Shown here piece after piece: positions 17,841-25,820 of a DNA stretch of 64,000 nucleotides. The DNA lies in assembly GCA_003674045.1 (NCBI GenBank), contig PENC01000001.1, forward strand, positions 248,001-312,000, read 5' to 3'. The stretch is from Streptomyces griseocarneus. GTDB taxonomy: Bacteria; Actinomycetota; Actinomycetes; Streptomycetales; Streptomycetaceae. Within the stretch, counting starts at the first letter, position 1. The number at the start of each line of letters is the position of its first letter. Under the pieces are notes generated by a model that searched no databases, had not been told where the DNA came from, and saw only the letters and a program-made list of their open reading frames with translations. The position numbers were made by a program, and so were the translations under genes.

Positions 17841-17952
17841 GGGTGGGTGCGCCCTTGCCGGGGCTGCGCCCACCGGGGTGCCTCTTGCGCTGCGCGCGCG
17901 GCCGCGGGTCCGCTCTGGCCGGTCGTGCAGTTCCCCGCGCCCCTGGCGGGGC
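17841..17952 (-). repeat. Interspersed GC-rich intergenic repeat, copy 2
   Basis: Minus orientation of the family: GGGCTGCGCCCACCGGGGTG on the left and GCAGTTCCCCGCGCCCC on the right. It begins 20 bp after the carbamoyltransferase stop and carries hairpins at both ends that could serve as its terminator. Confidence 0.7.
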
Positions 17953-17969
17953 GCATCTATCGCGCACCC

Positions 17970-17997
17970 GTGACGACAGTCACAATCCAGTGATAGC
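17970..17997 (+). promoter_or_regulatory. Promoter/operator module of the aryl-CoA cluster, copy A
   Basis: GTGACGACAGTCA at 17970-17982, nine bases, then GATAGC. GTGAC and GTCAC form an inverted repeat with a 4-bp spacer. GTGACG as -35 and GATAGC as -10 are 16 bp apart. The same arrangement occurs at 23854-23881. The best regulator candidate is the PaaX-type protein of this cluster. Confidence 0.55.
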
Positions 17998-18045
17998 TTC
18001 GGCGGCAGCAGACGCACCAGCCCCTCCGGCTGAAGGAGTCCGCCC

Positions 18046-18918
18046 ATGAGCCCGGGCCAGAACCCGAGTCCACGCAAGGACCCGAGTCCGGAGCGGTTCA
18101 CCGGCTCCGCCTCGCGTACGGAGCACTGGCGGCACCTCGACCTTTCGCTCGGCGGTGACGGCGTCGCCATCATCACCCTCGCCCGTCCCGCCAAGCTCAA
18201 CGCCCTCACCTTCGGCGCCTACGCCGACCTGCGCGATCTGCTGCCCGAGCTCGCCCGCGACGGTTCCGTGCGTGCCCTCGTGCTCGGCGGTGAGGGGCGC
18301 GGCTTCTGTTCCGGCGGTGACGTGGACGAGATCATCGGCGCGACGCTGGCCATGGACACGGCCGGTCTCCTCGCGTTCAACCGGATGACCGGACAGGTCG
18401 TCCAGGCCCTGCGCACCTGTCCGTTCCCGGTGGTCGCCGCTGTCCACGGGGTCGCCGCGGGCGCCGGTGCCGTGCTCGCGCTCGCCGCCGACTTCCGGGT
18501 CGCCGATACCACCGCCCGGTTCGCCTTCCTCTTCACCAAGGTCGGTCTCTCCGGCGGTGACATGGGCGCCGCCTACCTGCTGCCGCGCGTCGTCGGCCTC
18601 GGCCACGCCACCCGCCTCCTGATGCTCGGCGAGCCCGTACGCGCGGAGGAGGCGGAACGTATCGGCCTCGTCAGCCAGTTGACCGACGAGGGCGGGGCCT
18701 CCTCCGCCGCCCAGTCCCTCGCCCGCCGCCTCGCCGCCGGGCCCGCCCTCGCCCTCGCGCAGACGAAGGCCCTGCTCACCGCCGAGCTCGACATGCCGCT
18801 CGCCGCCTCCGTCGAACTCGACGCCGCCACCCAGGCACTGCTGATGAACAGCGCCGACTACGCCGAGTTCCACGCCGCCTTCACCGAGAAGCGGCCGCCC
18901 TCCTGGCAGGGGCGGTGA
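18046..18918 (+). CDS. Enoyl-CoA hydratase/isomerase family protein
   Basis: A 290-residue crotonase-fold protein. The CoA-binding and oxyanion segments are seen as GEGRGFCSGGDVDE and HGVAAGAGAVLALAADFRV, and the expected SGGDMGAAYLLP follows. It starts with a 25-residue Pro/Ser-rich extension. ATG 18046 has AAGGAG about 8 bases upstream. The next gene starts 2 bp after its stop. In aminobenzoyl-CoA and salicylyl-CoA pathways an enoyl-CoA hydratase acts on the dearomatised or ring-opened CoA ester, and that role is likely here, though the precise substrate is an inference. Confidence 0.85.
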   Translation: MSPGQNPSPRKDPSPERFTGSASRTEHWRHLDLSLGGDGVAIITLARPAKLNALTFGAYADLRDLLPELARDGSVRALVLGGEGRGFCSGGDVDEIIGATLAMDTAGLLAFNRMTGQVVQALRTCPFPVVAAVHGVAAGAGAVLALAADFRVADTTARFAFLFTKVGLSGGDMGAAYLLPRVVGLGHATRLLMLGEPVRAEEAERIGLVSQLTDEGGASSAAQSLARRLAAGPALALAQTKALLTAELDMPLAASVELDAATQALLMNSADYAEFHAAFTEKRPPSWQGR

Positions 18919-18920
18919 CG

Positions 18921-21170
18921 ATGCGGGTCGCGGTCATCGGCGGCGGACCCGGCGGGCTGTACGCCGCCGCCCTGCTGAAACGGCACGACCCCGGCCACGA
19001 CGTCACCCTCTGGGAGCGCAACGCCCCCGACGACACGTTCGGTTTCGGTGTCGTCCTGTCCGACGAGACCCTCGGCGGCATCGAGAGCGCCGACCCGGAG
19101 GTCCACGCGGCGCTGGCCGAGGAGTTCGTCCGCTGGGACGCCATCGACGTCGTGCACCGCGGCCGTACCCTCACCTCCGGTGGCCACGGTTTCGCCGCCC
19201 TGGGCCGCCACCGGCTTCTGGAGATCCTCCACGCCCGTTGCCGCGGCCTCGGCATCGACCTCCGCTTCCGCTCCGAGGCCCCGCCCGTCGGCGAACTCGC
19301 CCGCTCCCACGACCTCGTCATCGCCGCCGACGGGGTCCACAGCACCACGCGCGCCACCCACCGGGACCACTTCCGGCCCGTCCTCACCACTCACCGCTGC
19401 CGCTACATCTGGCTCTCCGCAGACCTCGCCCTCGACGCGTTCCGCTTCGAGATCGCCGAGACCGAGCACGGCCTGATGCAGCTCCACGCCTACCCCTACC
19501 GCGCCGACGCGTGCACCGTCATCGTCGAGATGCGCGAGGAGGTCTGGCGTCGCGCGGGCCTCGACCGCCCGGACCACGCCGCCACGGTGAAGCAGTGCGT
19601 CATGTATTTCCCCGGCTTCTCCCGTCTCCTCGACGGCCGCCCCCTGCGTACCAACCGTTCCGCCTGGACCGCCTTCCGCACCGTCGTCAACGCCCACTGG
19701 TCGCACGGCACCACCGTGCTCCTCGGCGACGCGGCCCATACCGCGCACTTCTCCATCGGCTCCGGCACCAAGCTCGCCGTCGAGGACGCCCTCGCCCTCG
19801 TGGACCGCCTCCGCGACGGCCTCCCCGTTCCCGAGGCCCTCGCCGCGTACGAGGCGCAGCGGCGTCCCGTCGTCGAGTCCACCCAGCGCGCCGCCCGCGC
19901 CAGCCTCGAATGGTTCGAGGAGCTCGCCGTCCACATGGACCGCACGCCCCGCCGGTTCGCCTTCGACCTGCTCACCCGCAGCCGCCGCGTCACCCACGAC
20001 AACCTCCGCCTCCGCGACCCCGCCTTCGTCGCCGCCGTCGAGGCGGAAGCGGGCGTACCGCCCGGCACCCCGCCGATGTTCACGCCCTTCCGGCTGCGCG
20101 GTCTCACCCTGCGCAACCGCGTCGTGGTCTCGCCGATGGACGTGTACTCCGCCGTCGACGGCACCCCCGGCGACTTCCATCTCGTCCACCTCGGCGCCCG
20201 TGCCCTCGGCGGCGCGGGTCTCGTGATGACGGAGATGGTCTGCGTCAGCGACCACGGCCGCATCACCCCCGGCTGCTCCGGCCTCTACGCGCCCGAGCAC
20301 GAGGCCGCCTGGCGCCGCGTCACCGATTTCGTGCACACCCAGGCTCCCGGCACCGCCATCGGACTCCAGCTCGGTCACTCCGGCCGCAAGGGCTCCACCC
20401 GCCGTCAGTGGGAGGGCATCGACGAGCCCCTTCCGCACGGCAACTGGCCCCTTGTCGCGCCCTCGCCGCTGCCCTACCGGCCCGGCGTGAACCAGATCCC
20501 GCGCGCCCTCACCCCGGCCGACATGGCCGTCGTACGCCGCCAGTTCGTCCGCTCGGCCGAGGCCGGGGTCCGCGCCGGTTTCGACCTCCTCGAACTCCAC
20601 TGCGCGCACGGCTACCTGCTCTCCAGCTTCCTCTCCCCGCTCACCAACCACCGCACCGACGCCTACGGCGGCACCCTCGCCGCCCGGCTGCGCTACCCCC
20701 TGGAGGTCTTCGACGCCGTCCGCGCCGCCTGGCCAGCCGACCGGCCCATGACCGTCCGCATCTCCGCGACCGACTGGGCCGACGGCGGCACCACCGCCGA
20801 CGACGCCGTCGTCATCGCCCGTGCTTTCGCCGAGCACGGAGCCGACGCCGTGGACGTCTCCACCGGCCAGGTCGTCCCCGACGAGCAGCCCGCCTACGGC
20901 CGCTCGTACCAGACGCCCTTCGCCGACCGGATACGCCACGAGGCGGGCGTCCCGGTCATCGCCGTCGGCGCCATCTCCTCCTGGGACGATCTCAATTCCC
21001 TGATCCTGGCGGGCCGTACCGATCTGTGCGCCCTGGCCCGCCCCCACCTCTACGACCCGCACTGGACCCTGCACGCCGCCGCCGACCAGGGCTACACCGG
21101 CCCCGGCGCGCCCTGGCCCGCCCCCTACCGCGCGGGCAGCCGCAAACCCCCGACAGGGCGCGGCGCCTGA
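18921..21170 (+). CDS. Bifunctional aryl-CoA monooxygenase/oxidoreductase (2-aminobenzoyl-CoA or salicylyl-CoA type)
   Basis: A 749-residue fusion. The N-terminal half is a flavoprotein monooxygenase with the FAD motif VIGGGPGGLYAA at residues 5-16 and a GDAAHTAHFSIGSG motif near 275. From about residue 385 (MFTPFRLRGLTLRNRVVVSPM) it is an old-yellow-enzyme-like FMN oxidoreductase with the usual HCAHGYLLSSFLSP. This architecture is known from 2-aminobenzoyl-CoA monooxygenase/reductase (Azoarcus) and is annotated as salicylyl-CoA 5-hydroxylase/oxidoreductase in actinobacteria. It hydroxylates and reduces the ring of the CoA thioester. ATG 18921 follows AGGGGCGG. The adjacent CoA ligase, PaaX regulator and acyl-CoA dehydrogenase support this role. 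Confidence 0.9.
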   Translation: MRVAVIGGGPGGLYAAALLKRHDPGHDVTLWERNAPDDTFGFGVVLSDETLGGIESADPEVHAALAEEFVRWDAIDVVHRGRTLTSGGHGFAALGRHRLLEILHARCRGLGIDLRFRSEAPPVGELARSHDLVIAADGVHSTTRATHRDHFRPVLTTHRCRYIWLSADLALDAFRFEIAETEHGLMQLHAYPYRADACTVIVEMREEVWRRAGLDRPDHAATVKQCVMYFPGFSRLLDGRPLRTNRSAWTAFRTVVNAHWSHGTTVLLGDAAHTAHFSIGSGTKLAVEDALALVDRLRDGLPVPEALAAYEAQRRPVVESTQRAARASLEWFEELAVHMDRTPRRFAFDLLTRSRRVTHDNLRLRDPAFVAAVEAEAGVPPGTPPMFTPFRLRGLTLRNRVVVSPMDVYSAVDGTPGDFHLVHLGARALGGAGLVMTEMVCVSDHGRITPGCSGLYAPEHEAAWRRVTDFVHTQAPGTAIGLQLGHSGRKGSTRRQWEGIDEPLPHGNWPLVAPSPLPYRPGVNQIPRALTPADMAVVRRQFVRSAEAGVRAGFDLLELHCAHGYLLSSFLSPLTNHRTDAYGGTLAARLRYPLEVFDAVRAAWPADRPMTVRISATDWADGGTTADDAVVIARAFAEHGADAVDVSTGQVVPDEQPAYGRSYQTPFADRIRHEAGVPVIAVGAISSWDDLNSLILAGRTDLCALARPHLYDPHWTLHAAADQGYTGPGAPWPAPYRAGSRKPPTGRGA

Positions 21171-21174
21171 CTGC

Positions 21175-22038
21175 TCAGCCCCCGCCCGCCGCACCTGTCG
21201 CACCTGTTTCCTGGTCCACGAACCGCGCCCCCGCGTCCCGCAGCCGCGCGTGCAGCGCCGCGAAGACCCGTGCCGCCCGGGCGCCCGGCCAGTCCGTGGG
21301 CAGCAGCGCGATGGGCAGTCCCGGATCGGCGTACGGCAGCCTGCGCCAGGAGTCCAGTGCCAGCAGGTAGTCGCGGTAGGCGTCGCGTGGCGGGACAGCA
21401 CGCCGCCGCGCCCATCGGTGCAGCACCGGCTCGTGGATCTGGAGGAAGGCCCGGTGCTGTGCGGCCAGCGCCTCCAGGTCCCACCACCGCGTCACGGCCT
21501 CCGCCGTCGGCTCGAATCCGAGGTGGCTGCCGCGGAACAGGTCGACGTACGAGGAGAGTTCCAGCCGCTCCAGTGTGTGCCGGGTCTCGTCGTGCACGTG
21601 CGCCGGGGCGATCCACACCCCCGGTGCCGCCGTGCCGAACCCCAGCCGTGACAGCCGCGAGCGCAGCAGGTGCCGCTTGTGCCGCTCCTCCTCCGGCACC
21701 GAGAACACCGCCAGCAGCCAGCCGCCGCCCGAGCGCGACGCCACCCGCCCGTAGATCCGCCGGTCGCCGTCGTCCAGCAACTGCTGCGCGGCGTCCGACA
21801 GTCCGTACCCCGCCGCGCCCTCCGGCGTGCGGTCCGGGACCAGCAGCCCACGCCGTTTGAGACGGGAGACGGCCGACCGTACCGAGGGCGAGTCCACGCC
21901 CACGGCCGCCAGCAACCGGATCAGGGACGCGATCGGCACCGGCGGAGCGGCCTGCTGATCGGCGCGGCCGCGGCCGAACGCGCCGTAGAAAGTGACGATG
22001 AGGGACCGAGGAGTGTGGAGTGGTTGCTGGTCAGTCAC
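21175..22038 (-). CDS. PaaX-family transcriptional regulator
   Basis: A 287-residue PaaX-type repressor: an N-terminal winged helix (SLIVTFYGAFGR, then SVRSAVSRLKRRGLL, residues 10-75), a central PaaX domain, and the C-terminal PaaX_C-like domain. PaaX proteins respond to aryl-CoA esters. GTG 22038 lies inside the 3' end of the ligase gene, giving an 8-bp overlap and translational coupling. A candidate operator is the GTGACGRCAGTCA element found at both ends of the cluster. The gene converges with the monooxygenase, with 4 bp between the stops. Confidence 0.88.
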   Translation of the reverse strand: MTDQQPLHTPRSLIVTFYGAFGRGRADQQAAPPVPIASLIRLLAAVGVDSPSVRSAVSRLKRRGLLVPDRTPEGAAGYGLSDAAQQLLDDGDRRIYGRVASRSGGGWLLAVFSVPEEERHKRHLLRSRLSRLGFGTAAPGVWIAPAHVHDETRHTLERLELSSYVDLFRGSHLGFEPTAEAVTRWWDLEALAAQHRAFLQIHEPVLHRWARRRAVPPRDAYRDYLLALDSWRRLPYADPGLPIALLPTDWPGARAARVFAALHARLRDAGARFVDQETGATGAAGGG

Positions 22039-23671
22039 GGGGAAACTGTAAAGCTCCGGTACGGAGCCGGAAGCGCTGGAGTTTGCCGGTGGGCGTGCGG
22101 GGAAGGGTGTCCAGGAACACGATCTCGCGAGGGCACTTGTAGGGAGCGATCTCCTTTTTGGTGAACTCCCGCAGCTCCGCGGCCGTCTCCGCGGTCCGTG
22201 GCACGCCCGGCCGCAGCACCACATGGGCGACGACCACCTCACCGCGCCGCTCGTCCGGCCGCCCGACGACGGCCGCCTCCAGCACCTGGGGATGCCGCAG
22301 CAGCGCCTCCTCCACCTCGGGGCCCGCGATGTTGTAGCCCGCCGAAATGATCATGTCGTCGGCGCGGGCGACGTAACGGAAGTAGCCGTCGTGCTCACGG
22401 ATATACGTGTCCCCCGTGAGGTTCCAGCCGTCCTGTACGTACGTGGTCTGCCGGTCGTCGGCCAGGTAGCGGCAGCCGGTGGGGCCGCGCACGGCCAGCA
22501 GCCCCGGCTCGCCGTCCGGCACGGGGTCGCCGTCCGGGCCGACGACCCGCGCCTCGTACCCGGGCACCGGCAGTCCCGTGGCGCCGGGGCGCACGGCGTC
22601 GTCGGCCGCGGAGATGAAGATGTGCAGCATCTCCGTCGCGCCGATGCCGTTGATCAGCCGCAGTCCGGTGGCGTTCCGCCACGCGTGCCACAGCTCCGCG
22701 GGCAGGTGCTCGCCCGCCGACACACAGCGGCGCAGCGAGGACGTGTCGTGGGCGCCGAGCCGGGCGAGCATCGCGCGGTACGCGGTCGGCGCCGTGAACA
22801 GCACCGACACCCGGTGTGCCGCGATGTCCCGCAACAGCCGCTCCGGGCCGCCCCAGTCGGCCAGCAGCGCCGACGCGCCCGCCCGCATGGGGAAGACCAC
22901 CAGGCCACCGAGCCCGAAGGTGAAGCCGAGCGGCGGGCTGCCCGCGAAGACGTCGTCCGGGCGTGGCCGCAGCACCCGCGCCGAGAATGTGTCGGCCACG
23001 GCGAGCACGTCCCGGTGGAAGTGCACGCACCCCTTGGGTCTCCCGGTGGTGCCCGAGGTGAAGGCGATCAGCGCGACGTCGTCGGCCGAGGTCTCCACCG
23101 CCGCATACGATGACGGTTTGTCCGCGGCCAGCCGCAGCAGGTCGTCCGGGCCCTCCCCGCCGTACGGTGTGACCCGTAAGGATGCCACCGGTGCCCGCAG
23201 GAGGTCGTCGACCGACCGGGTGTCGCACAACGCGTGCTGTATGCGGGCGAGTTCGCAGATCGTCGCGAGCTCGTGCGGGCGCTGCGCCGCCAGGACGGTC
23301 ACGGCCACGGCACCCGCCTTCATCACCGCGAGCCAGCAGGCCGCGAGCCACGGCGTGGTGGGGCCGCGCAGCAGCACGCGGTTGCCGGGCACCACGCCCA
23401 GGTCGGCTGTGAGCACGTGCGCGATCCGGTCGACGTGTCCCCTGAGCTCTCCGTACGACCAGACGCGGCCCTCCCCGTCCCGTACGGCCGGCCGGTCGGC
23501 GCCCAGCCGTTCCGCCGTCGCGTCCAGCAGCTCCGCGCCGCAGTTGAGCCGGTCCGGGTAGCGCAGCGCGGACGGGCCCGCGAGGTCGAAGCGGAGGGTG
23601 GGCCACTGCCCGGCGGGCGGGAGATGGTCGCGCGGAAAGGTGTCGACGTGCGCCGACGGCTTGAGCTCCAT
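22031..23671 (-). CDS. Aryl-CoA ligase (2-aminobenzoate/benzoate-CoA ligase family)
   Basis: A 546-residue ANL-superfamily acyl-CoA synthetase. The adenylation motif FTSGTTGRPKG is near residue 210, with NGIGATEMLHIF, GDTYIREHDGYFRYVARADDMI and the final PRTPTGKLQRF catalytic Lys motif. The N-terminus (DTFPRDHLPPAGQWP) is characteristic of benzoate- and 2-aminobenzoate-CoA ligases. It should activate anthranilate, salicylate or a related acid for the monooxygenase. The 5' flank holds three 12-bp tandem repeats. It forms an operon with paaX and is divergent from the acyl-CoA dehydrogenase. Confidence 0.9.
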   Translation of the reverse strand: MELKPSAHVDTFPRDHLPPAGQWPTLRFDLAGPSALRYPDRLNCGAELLDATAERLGADRPAVRDGEGRVWSYGELRGHVDRIAHVLTADLGVVPGNRVLLRGPTTPWLAACWLAVMKAGAVAVTVLAAQRPHELATICELARIQHALCDTRSVDDLLRAPVASLRVTPYGGEGPDDLLRLAADKPSSYAAVETSADDVALIAFTSGTTGRPKGCVHFHRDVLAVADTFSARVLRPRPDDVFAGSPPLGFTFGLGGLVVFPMRAGASALLADWGGPERLLRDIAAHRVSVLFTAPTAYRAMLARLGAHDTSSLRRCVSAGEHLPAELWHAWRNATGLRLINGIGATEMLHIFISAADDAVRPGATGLPVPGYEARVVGPDGDPVPDGEPGLLAVRGPTGCRYLADDRQTTYVQDGWNLTGDTYIREHDGYFRYVARADDMIISAGYNIAGPEVEEALLRHPQVLEAAVVGRPDERRGEVVVAHVVLRPGVPRTAETAAELREFTKKEIAPYKCPREIVFLDTLPRTPTGKLQRFRLRTGALQFPRD

Positions 23672-23690
23672 CGCGGATGCGCCCCCTCGC

Positions 23691-23726
23691 GCCGATGTGA
23701 GGGCCGATGTGAGCCCCGATGTAGAG
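23691..23726. repeat. Three tandem 12-bp units in the ligase 5' flank
   Basis: GCCGATGTGAGG, GCCGATGTGAGC and CCCGATGTAGAG follow each other directly, 20-55 bp upstream of the ligase start. A weaker continuation (GTGTGAGCCCCGAG) follows. They could be spaced operator half-sites or simply a slippage product. Confidence 0.55.
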
Positions 23727-23853
23727 GTGTGAGCCCCGAGGTGCCCGAAGTGAGGGAGGAGAAGGGAGGTGCTGCCGGGGAGAACGGGGCCGGGCCGAGG
23801 CCCCCCCCGGGGGTCTTGCCGACCGAGCGATCCGCTGCCAGCGTAGCGAGTTG

Positions 23854-23881
23854 GTGACGGCAGTCAACTGAACGCGATAGG
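23854..23881 (+). promoter_or_regulatory. Promoter/operator module of the aryl-CoA cluster, copy B
   Basis: GTGACGGCAGTCA at 23854-23866, nine bases, then GATAGG. It matches copy A at 17970 in sequence and spacing and points toward the acyl-CoA dehydrogenase. It lies between the divergent ligase and dehydrogenase genes, so one bound protein could affect both. Confidence 0.55.
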
Positions 23882-23903
23882 CAATCGCGGAGGGGAGCGC
23901 CCG

Positions 23904-25046
23904 GTGCCCGCCCATTCCCACACCTCCCACCTGCTCGCGCTGGACGAGGCACGGCGCGCCTGGTACGAGGAGCTGCGCACCCTCGCCGCCGAGCGTCTGC
24001 GGCCGCTCGCGGACAAGGGCGAACCGGGGCGCGTCAACCGTCCCCTCGTCACCGCGCTCGGCGAACTCGGCCTGCTCGCCCGCCTCTTCCCGGCGGACGG
24101 TCCGGTCCGCGCCATGGACCTCTGCCTGCTGCGCGAGGCCCTCGCCCATGAGTGCACCGAGGCGGAGACGGCCCTCGCCCTCCAGGGACTCGGCGCGTAT
24201 CCCGTCGTCCAGTCCGGCACACCCGCGCAGCGGGAACGGTGGCTGCCGTCCGTCGCCGCGGGCCGCGCCGTCCCCGCGTTCGCGCTCAGCGAGGAGGGCG
24301 CGGGCTCCGACGCGGCGGCGCTGGAGCTGCGTGCCGAACGGGACGGTTCCGGGTGGCGGCTCTCCGGCGAGAAGCGCTGGATCTCCAACGCGCCCGAGGC
24401 CGACGTCTACACCGTCTTCGCCCGCACCGGCCCGGAGGAGCGCGCCCGCGGCATCACCGCCTTCCTGGTCCCCGCCGGCCGGGCCGGGCTCGGCGGGCAG
24501 CCGCTCGACATGCTCGCCCCGCACGCCATCGGCACGGTCGTCCTCGACGGCGTCCCCGTCGGCCCCGACGACATCCTCGGCGCCCCGGGCGACGGCTTCC
24601 GCGTCGCCATGCGCACCCTCGACCTCTTCCGCCCCAGCGTCGGGGCGTTCGCCGTCGGCATGTCCCGCGCGGCACTCGCCGCGGCCGTGGCCCACGCGGG
24701 TGAACGGCGCGCGTTCGGCGGCCCGTTGAAGGACCTTCAGGCCGTTTCCCACCAGCTCGCCGAGATGGCCACCCGCACCGAGGCCGCGGCGCTGCTCGTG
24801 TATGCGGCCGCCGCGGCGTACGACGCGGGGGAGTCCCGCATCGCGGCCCGCTCCGCGATGGCCAAGCTGTACGCCACCGAGACCGCCCAGTACGTCGTCG
24901 ACACGGCCGTGCAGATCCATGGCGCGCGAGCCCTCCAGCGCGGCCACCTCCTCGAACACCTCTACCGCGAGGTCCGCGCGCCCCGCATCTACGAGGGCGC
25001 CACGGAGGTCCAGCGCTCGATCATCGCGAAGGAGCTCTACCGATGA
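23904..25046 (+). CDS. Acyl-CoA dehydrogenase
   Basis: A 380-residue FAD-dependent acyl-CoA dehydrogenase. It has the LSEEGAGSDAAAL and KRWISNA motifs in the beta domain, QIHGARALQRGHLLEHLYREVRAPRIYEGATEVQ at the C-terminus, and the catalytic Glu in EGATEVQ. GTG 23904 has GGAGGGG about 10 bases upstream. Position inside the aryl-CoA cluster suggests it oxidises a CoA ester formed after ring reduction or opening. It overlaps the RidA gene by 4 bp. Confidence 0.9.
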   Translation: MPAHSHTSHLLALDEARRAWYEELRTLAAERLRPLADKGEPGRVNRPLVTALGELGLLARLFPADGPVRAMDLCLLREALAHECTEAETALALQGLGAYPVVQSGTPAQRERWLPSVAAGRAVPAFALSEEGAGSDAAALELRAERDGSGWRLSGEKRWISNAPEADVYTVFARTGPEERARGITAFLVPAGRAGLGGQPLDMLAPHAIGTVVLDGVPVGPDDILGAPGDGFRVAMRTLDLFRPSVGAFAVGMSRAALAAAVAHAGERRAFGGPLKDLQAVSHQLAEMATRTEAAALLVYAAAAAYDAGESRIAARSAMAKLYATETAQYVVDTAVQIHGARALQRGHLLEHLYREVRAPRIYEGATEVQRSIIAKELYR

Positions 25047-25441
25047 CGGCGGAACACATCAATCCGCCTACGCTCGCCCCGCCGAGGGGCTTCTCCCACG
25101 CCGTCCTCGCCACGGGCACCCGCTACGTCCTCCTGTCCGGCCAGACGGCCCTGGACGCGAACGGCCGCATCACGGCCCCCGACCTCCCCGCCCAGTTCGA
25201 ACGCGCCCTGACCAACCTCCTGACAGCCCTCCGCGCGGCAGGCGGCACGGCGACAGACCTGGCGCGCCTCACCGTCTACACCACCGACCTGCGCGCCTAC
25301 CGCGCGTGCGCCCGCGCACTGGGCGCCGTCTGGCGCGAGGCGATGGGCCGCGACTACCCGGCGATGACGGTGGTGGAGGTCGTCCGGCTGTGGGACGAAG
25401 AGGCACTGGTGGAGCTGGAGGGGACGGCGGTGTTGGGGTGA
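25043..25441 (+). CDS. RidA-family (YjgF/L-PSP) enamine/imine deaminase
   Basis: A 132-residue RidA-fold protein with the start PPRGFSHAV and ALDANGRITAPDLPAQFERALTNL. RidA homologues hydrolyse reactive enamines or imines to ketones and ammonia. In a 2-aminobenzoyl-CoA pathway that is exactly the chemistry needed to release the amino group after ring reduction, which supports an anthranilate rather than a purely salicylate pathway. ATG 25043 overlaps the dehydrogenase stop (ATGA). Confidence 0.85.
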   Translation: MTAEHINPPTLAPPRGFSHAVLATGTRYVLLSGQTALDANGRITAPDLPAQFERALTNLLTALRAAGGTATDLARLTVYTTDLRAYRACARALGAVWREAMGRDYPAMTVVEVVRLWDEEALVELEGTAVLG

Positions 25442-25540
25442 ACCTGAGGTGAGGACATGTCTCGCCGAGCGAGATGCATGCCGCGGACGCTTTCAAGGCG
25501 GGCGTGTTGGCTGATTGGCGCCCTTTTCGGGCACTGTTGA

Positions 25541-25801
25541 CGGCTTCGCGAGGCGCCGCGCTCGGACCGTTCCTACCACCTGTCCAAGATCCTGCATGGC
25601 AGGCAGTACGACGACGTCGGCCGCGAGGCCGCGCGGTCCCTCACCCGCCTCGCGGACTTCCGGGGCGCAGAGGCGGGTGAGGGGGAGAACTGGTTGCTCG
25701 ATCGAGCGCGGGGCATGAACGGTACGGGCAACCACTCCGTCTGGAATCGCGTGGGGAACGTTCAGCACATGACGTATGTGGCCCGGAGCCTGGCCGGATG
25801 A
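25541..25801 (+). pseudogene. Remnant of an unidentified gene (C-terminal part)
   Basis: Frame 2 is open for 86 codons with GC3-rich codon choice. It reads segments such as DRSYHLSKILHG, ENWLLDRARGMNG and VQHMTYVARSLAG before a TGA. There is no start codon with a ribosome binding site at its head, and a TGA closes the frame just upstream. It looks like the tail of a protein whose front was lost or frameshifted. I cannot name the family. The rest of the 379-bp gap (25442-25820) shows nothing else. Confidence 0.4.
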
Positions 25802-25820
25802 GCGTTCTTCCGGAGGGTTC

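Noticed and set aside
23691..23726. Tandem 12-bp units considered as a CRISPR or integrase site
   Set aside because: Only three short contiguous units without spacers; more likely slippage or an operator array.
22395..24959. An 854-codon minus-strand frame spanning the ligase and the acyl-CoA dehydrogenase
   Set aside because: It crosses two real genes in different frames and matches neither; composition is that of an antisense frame.
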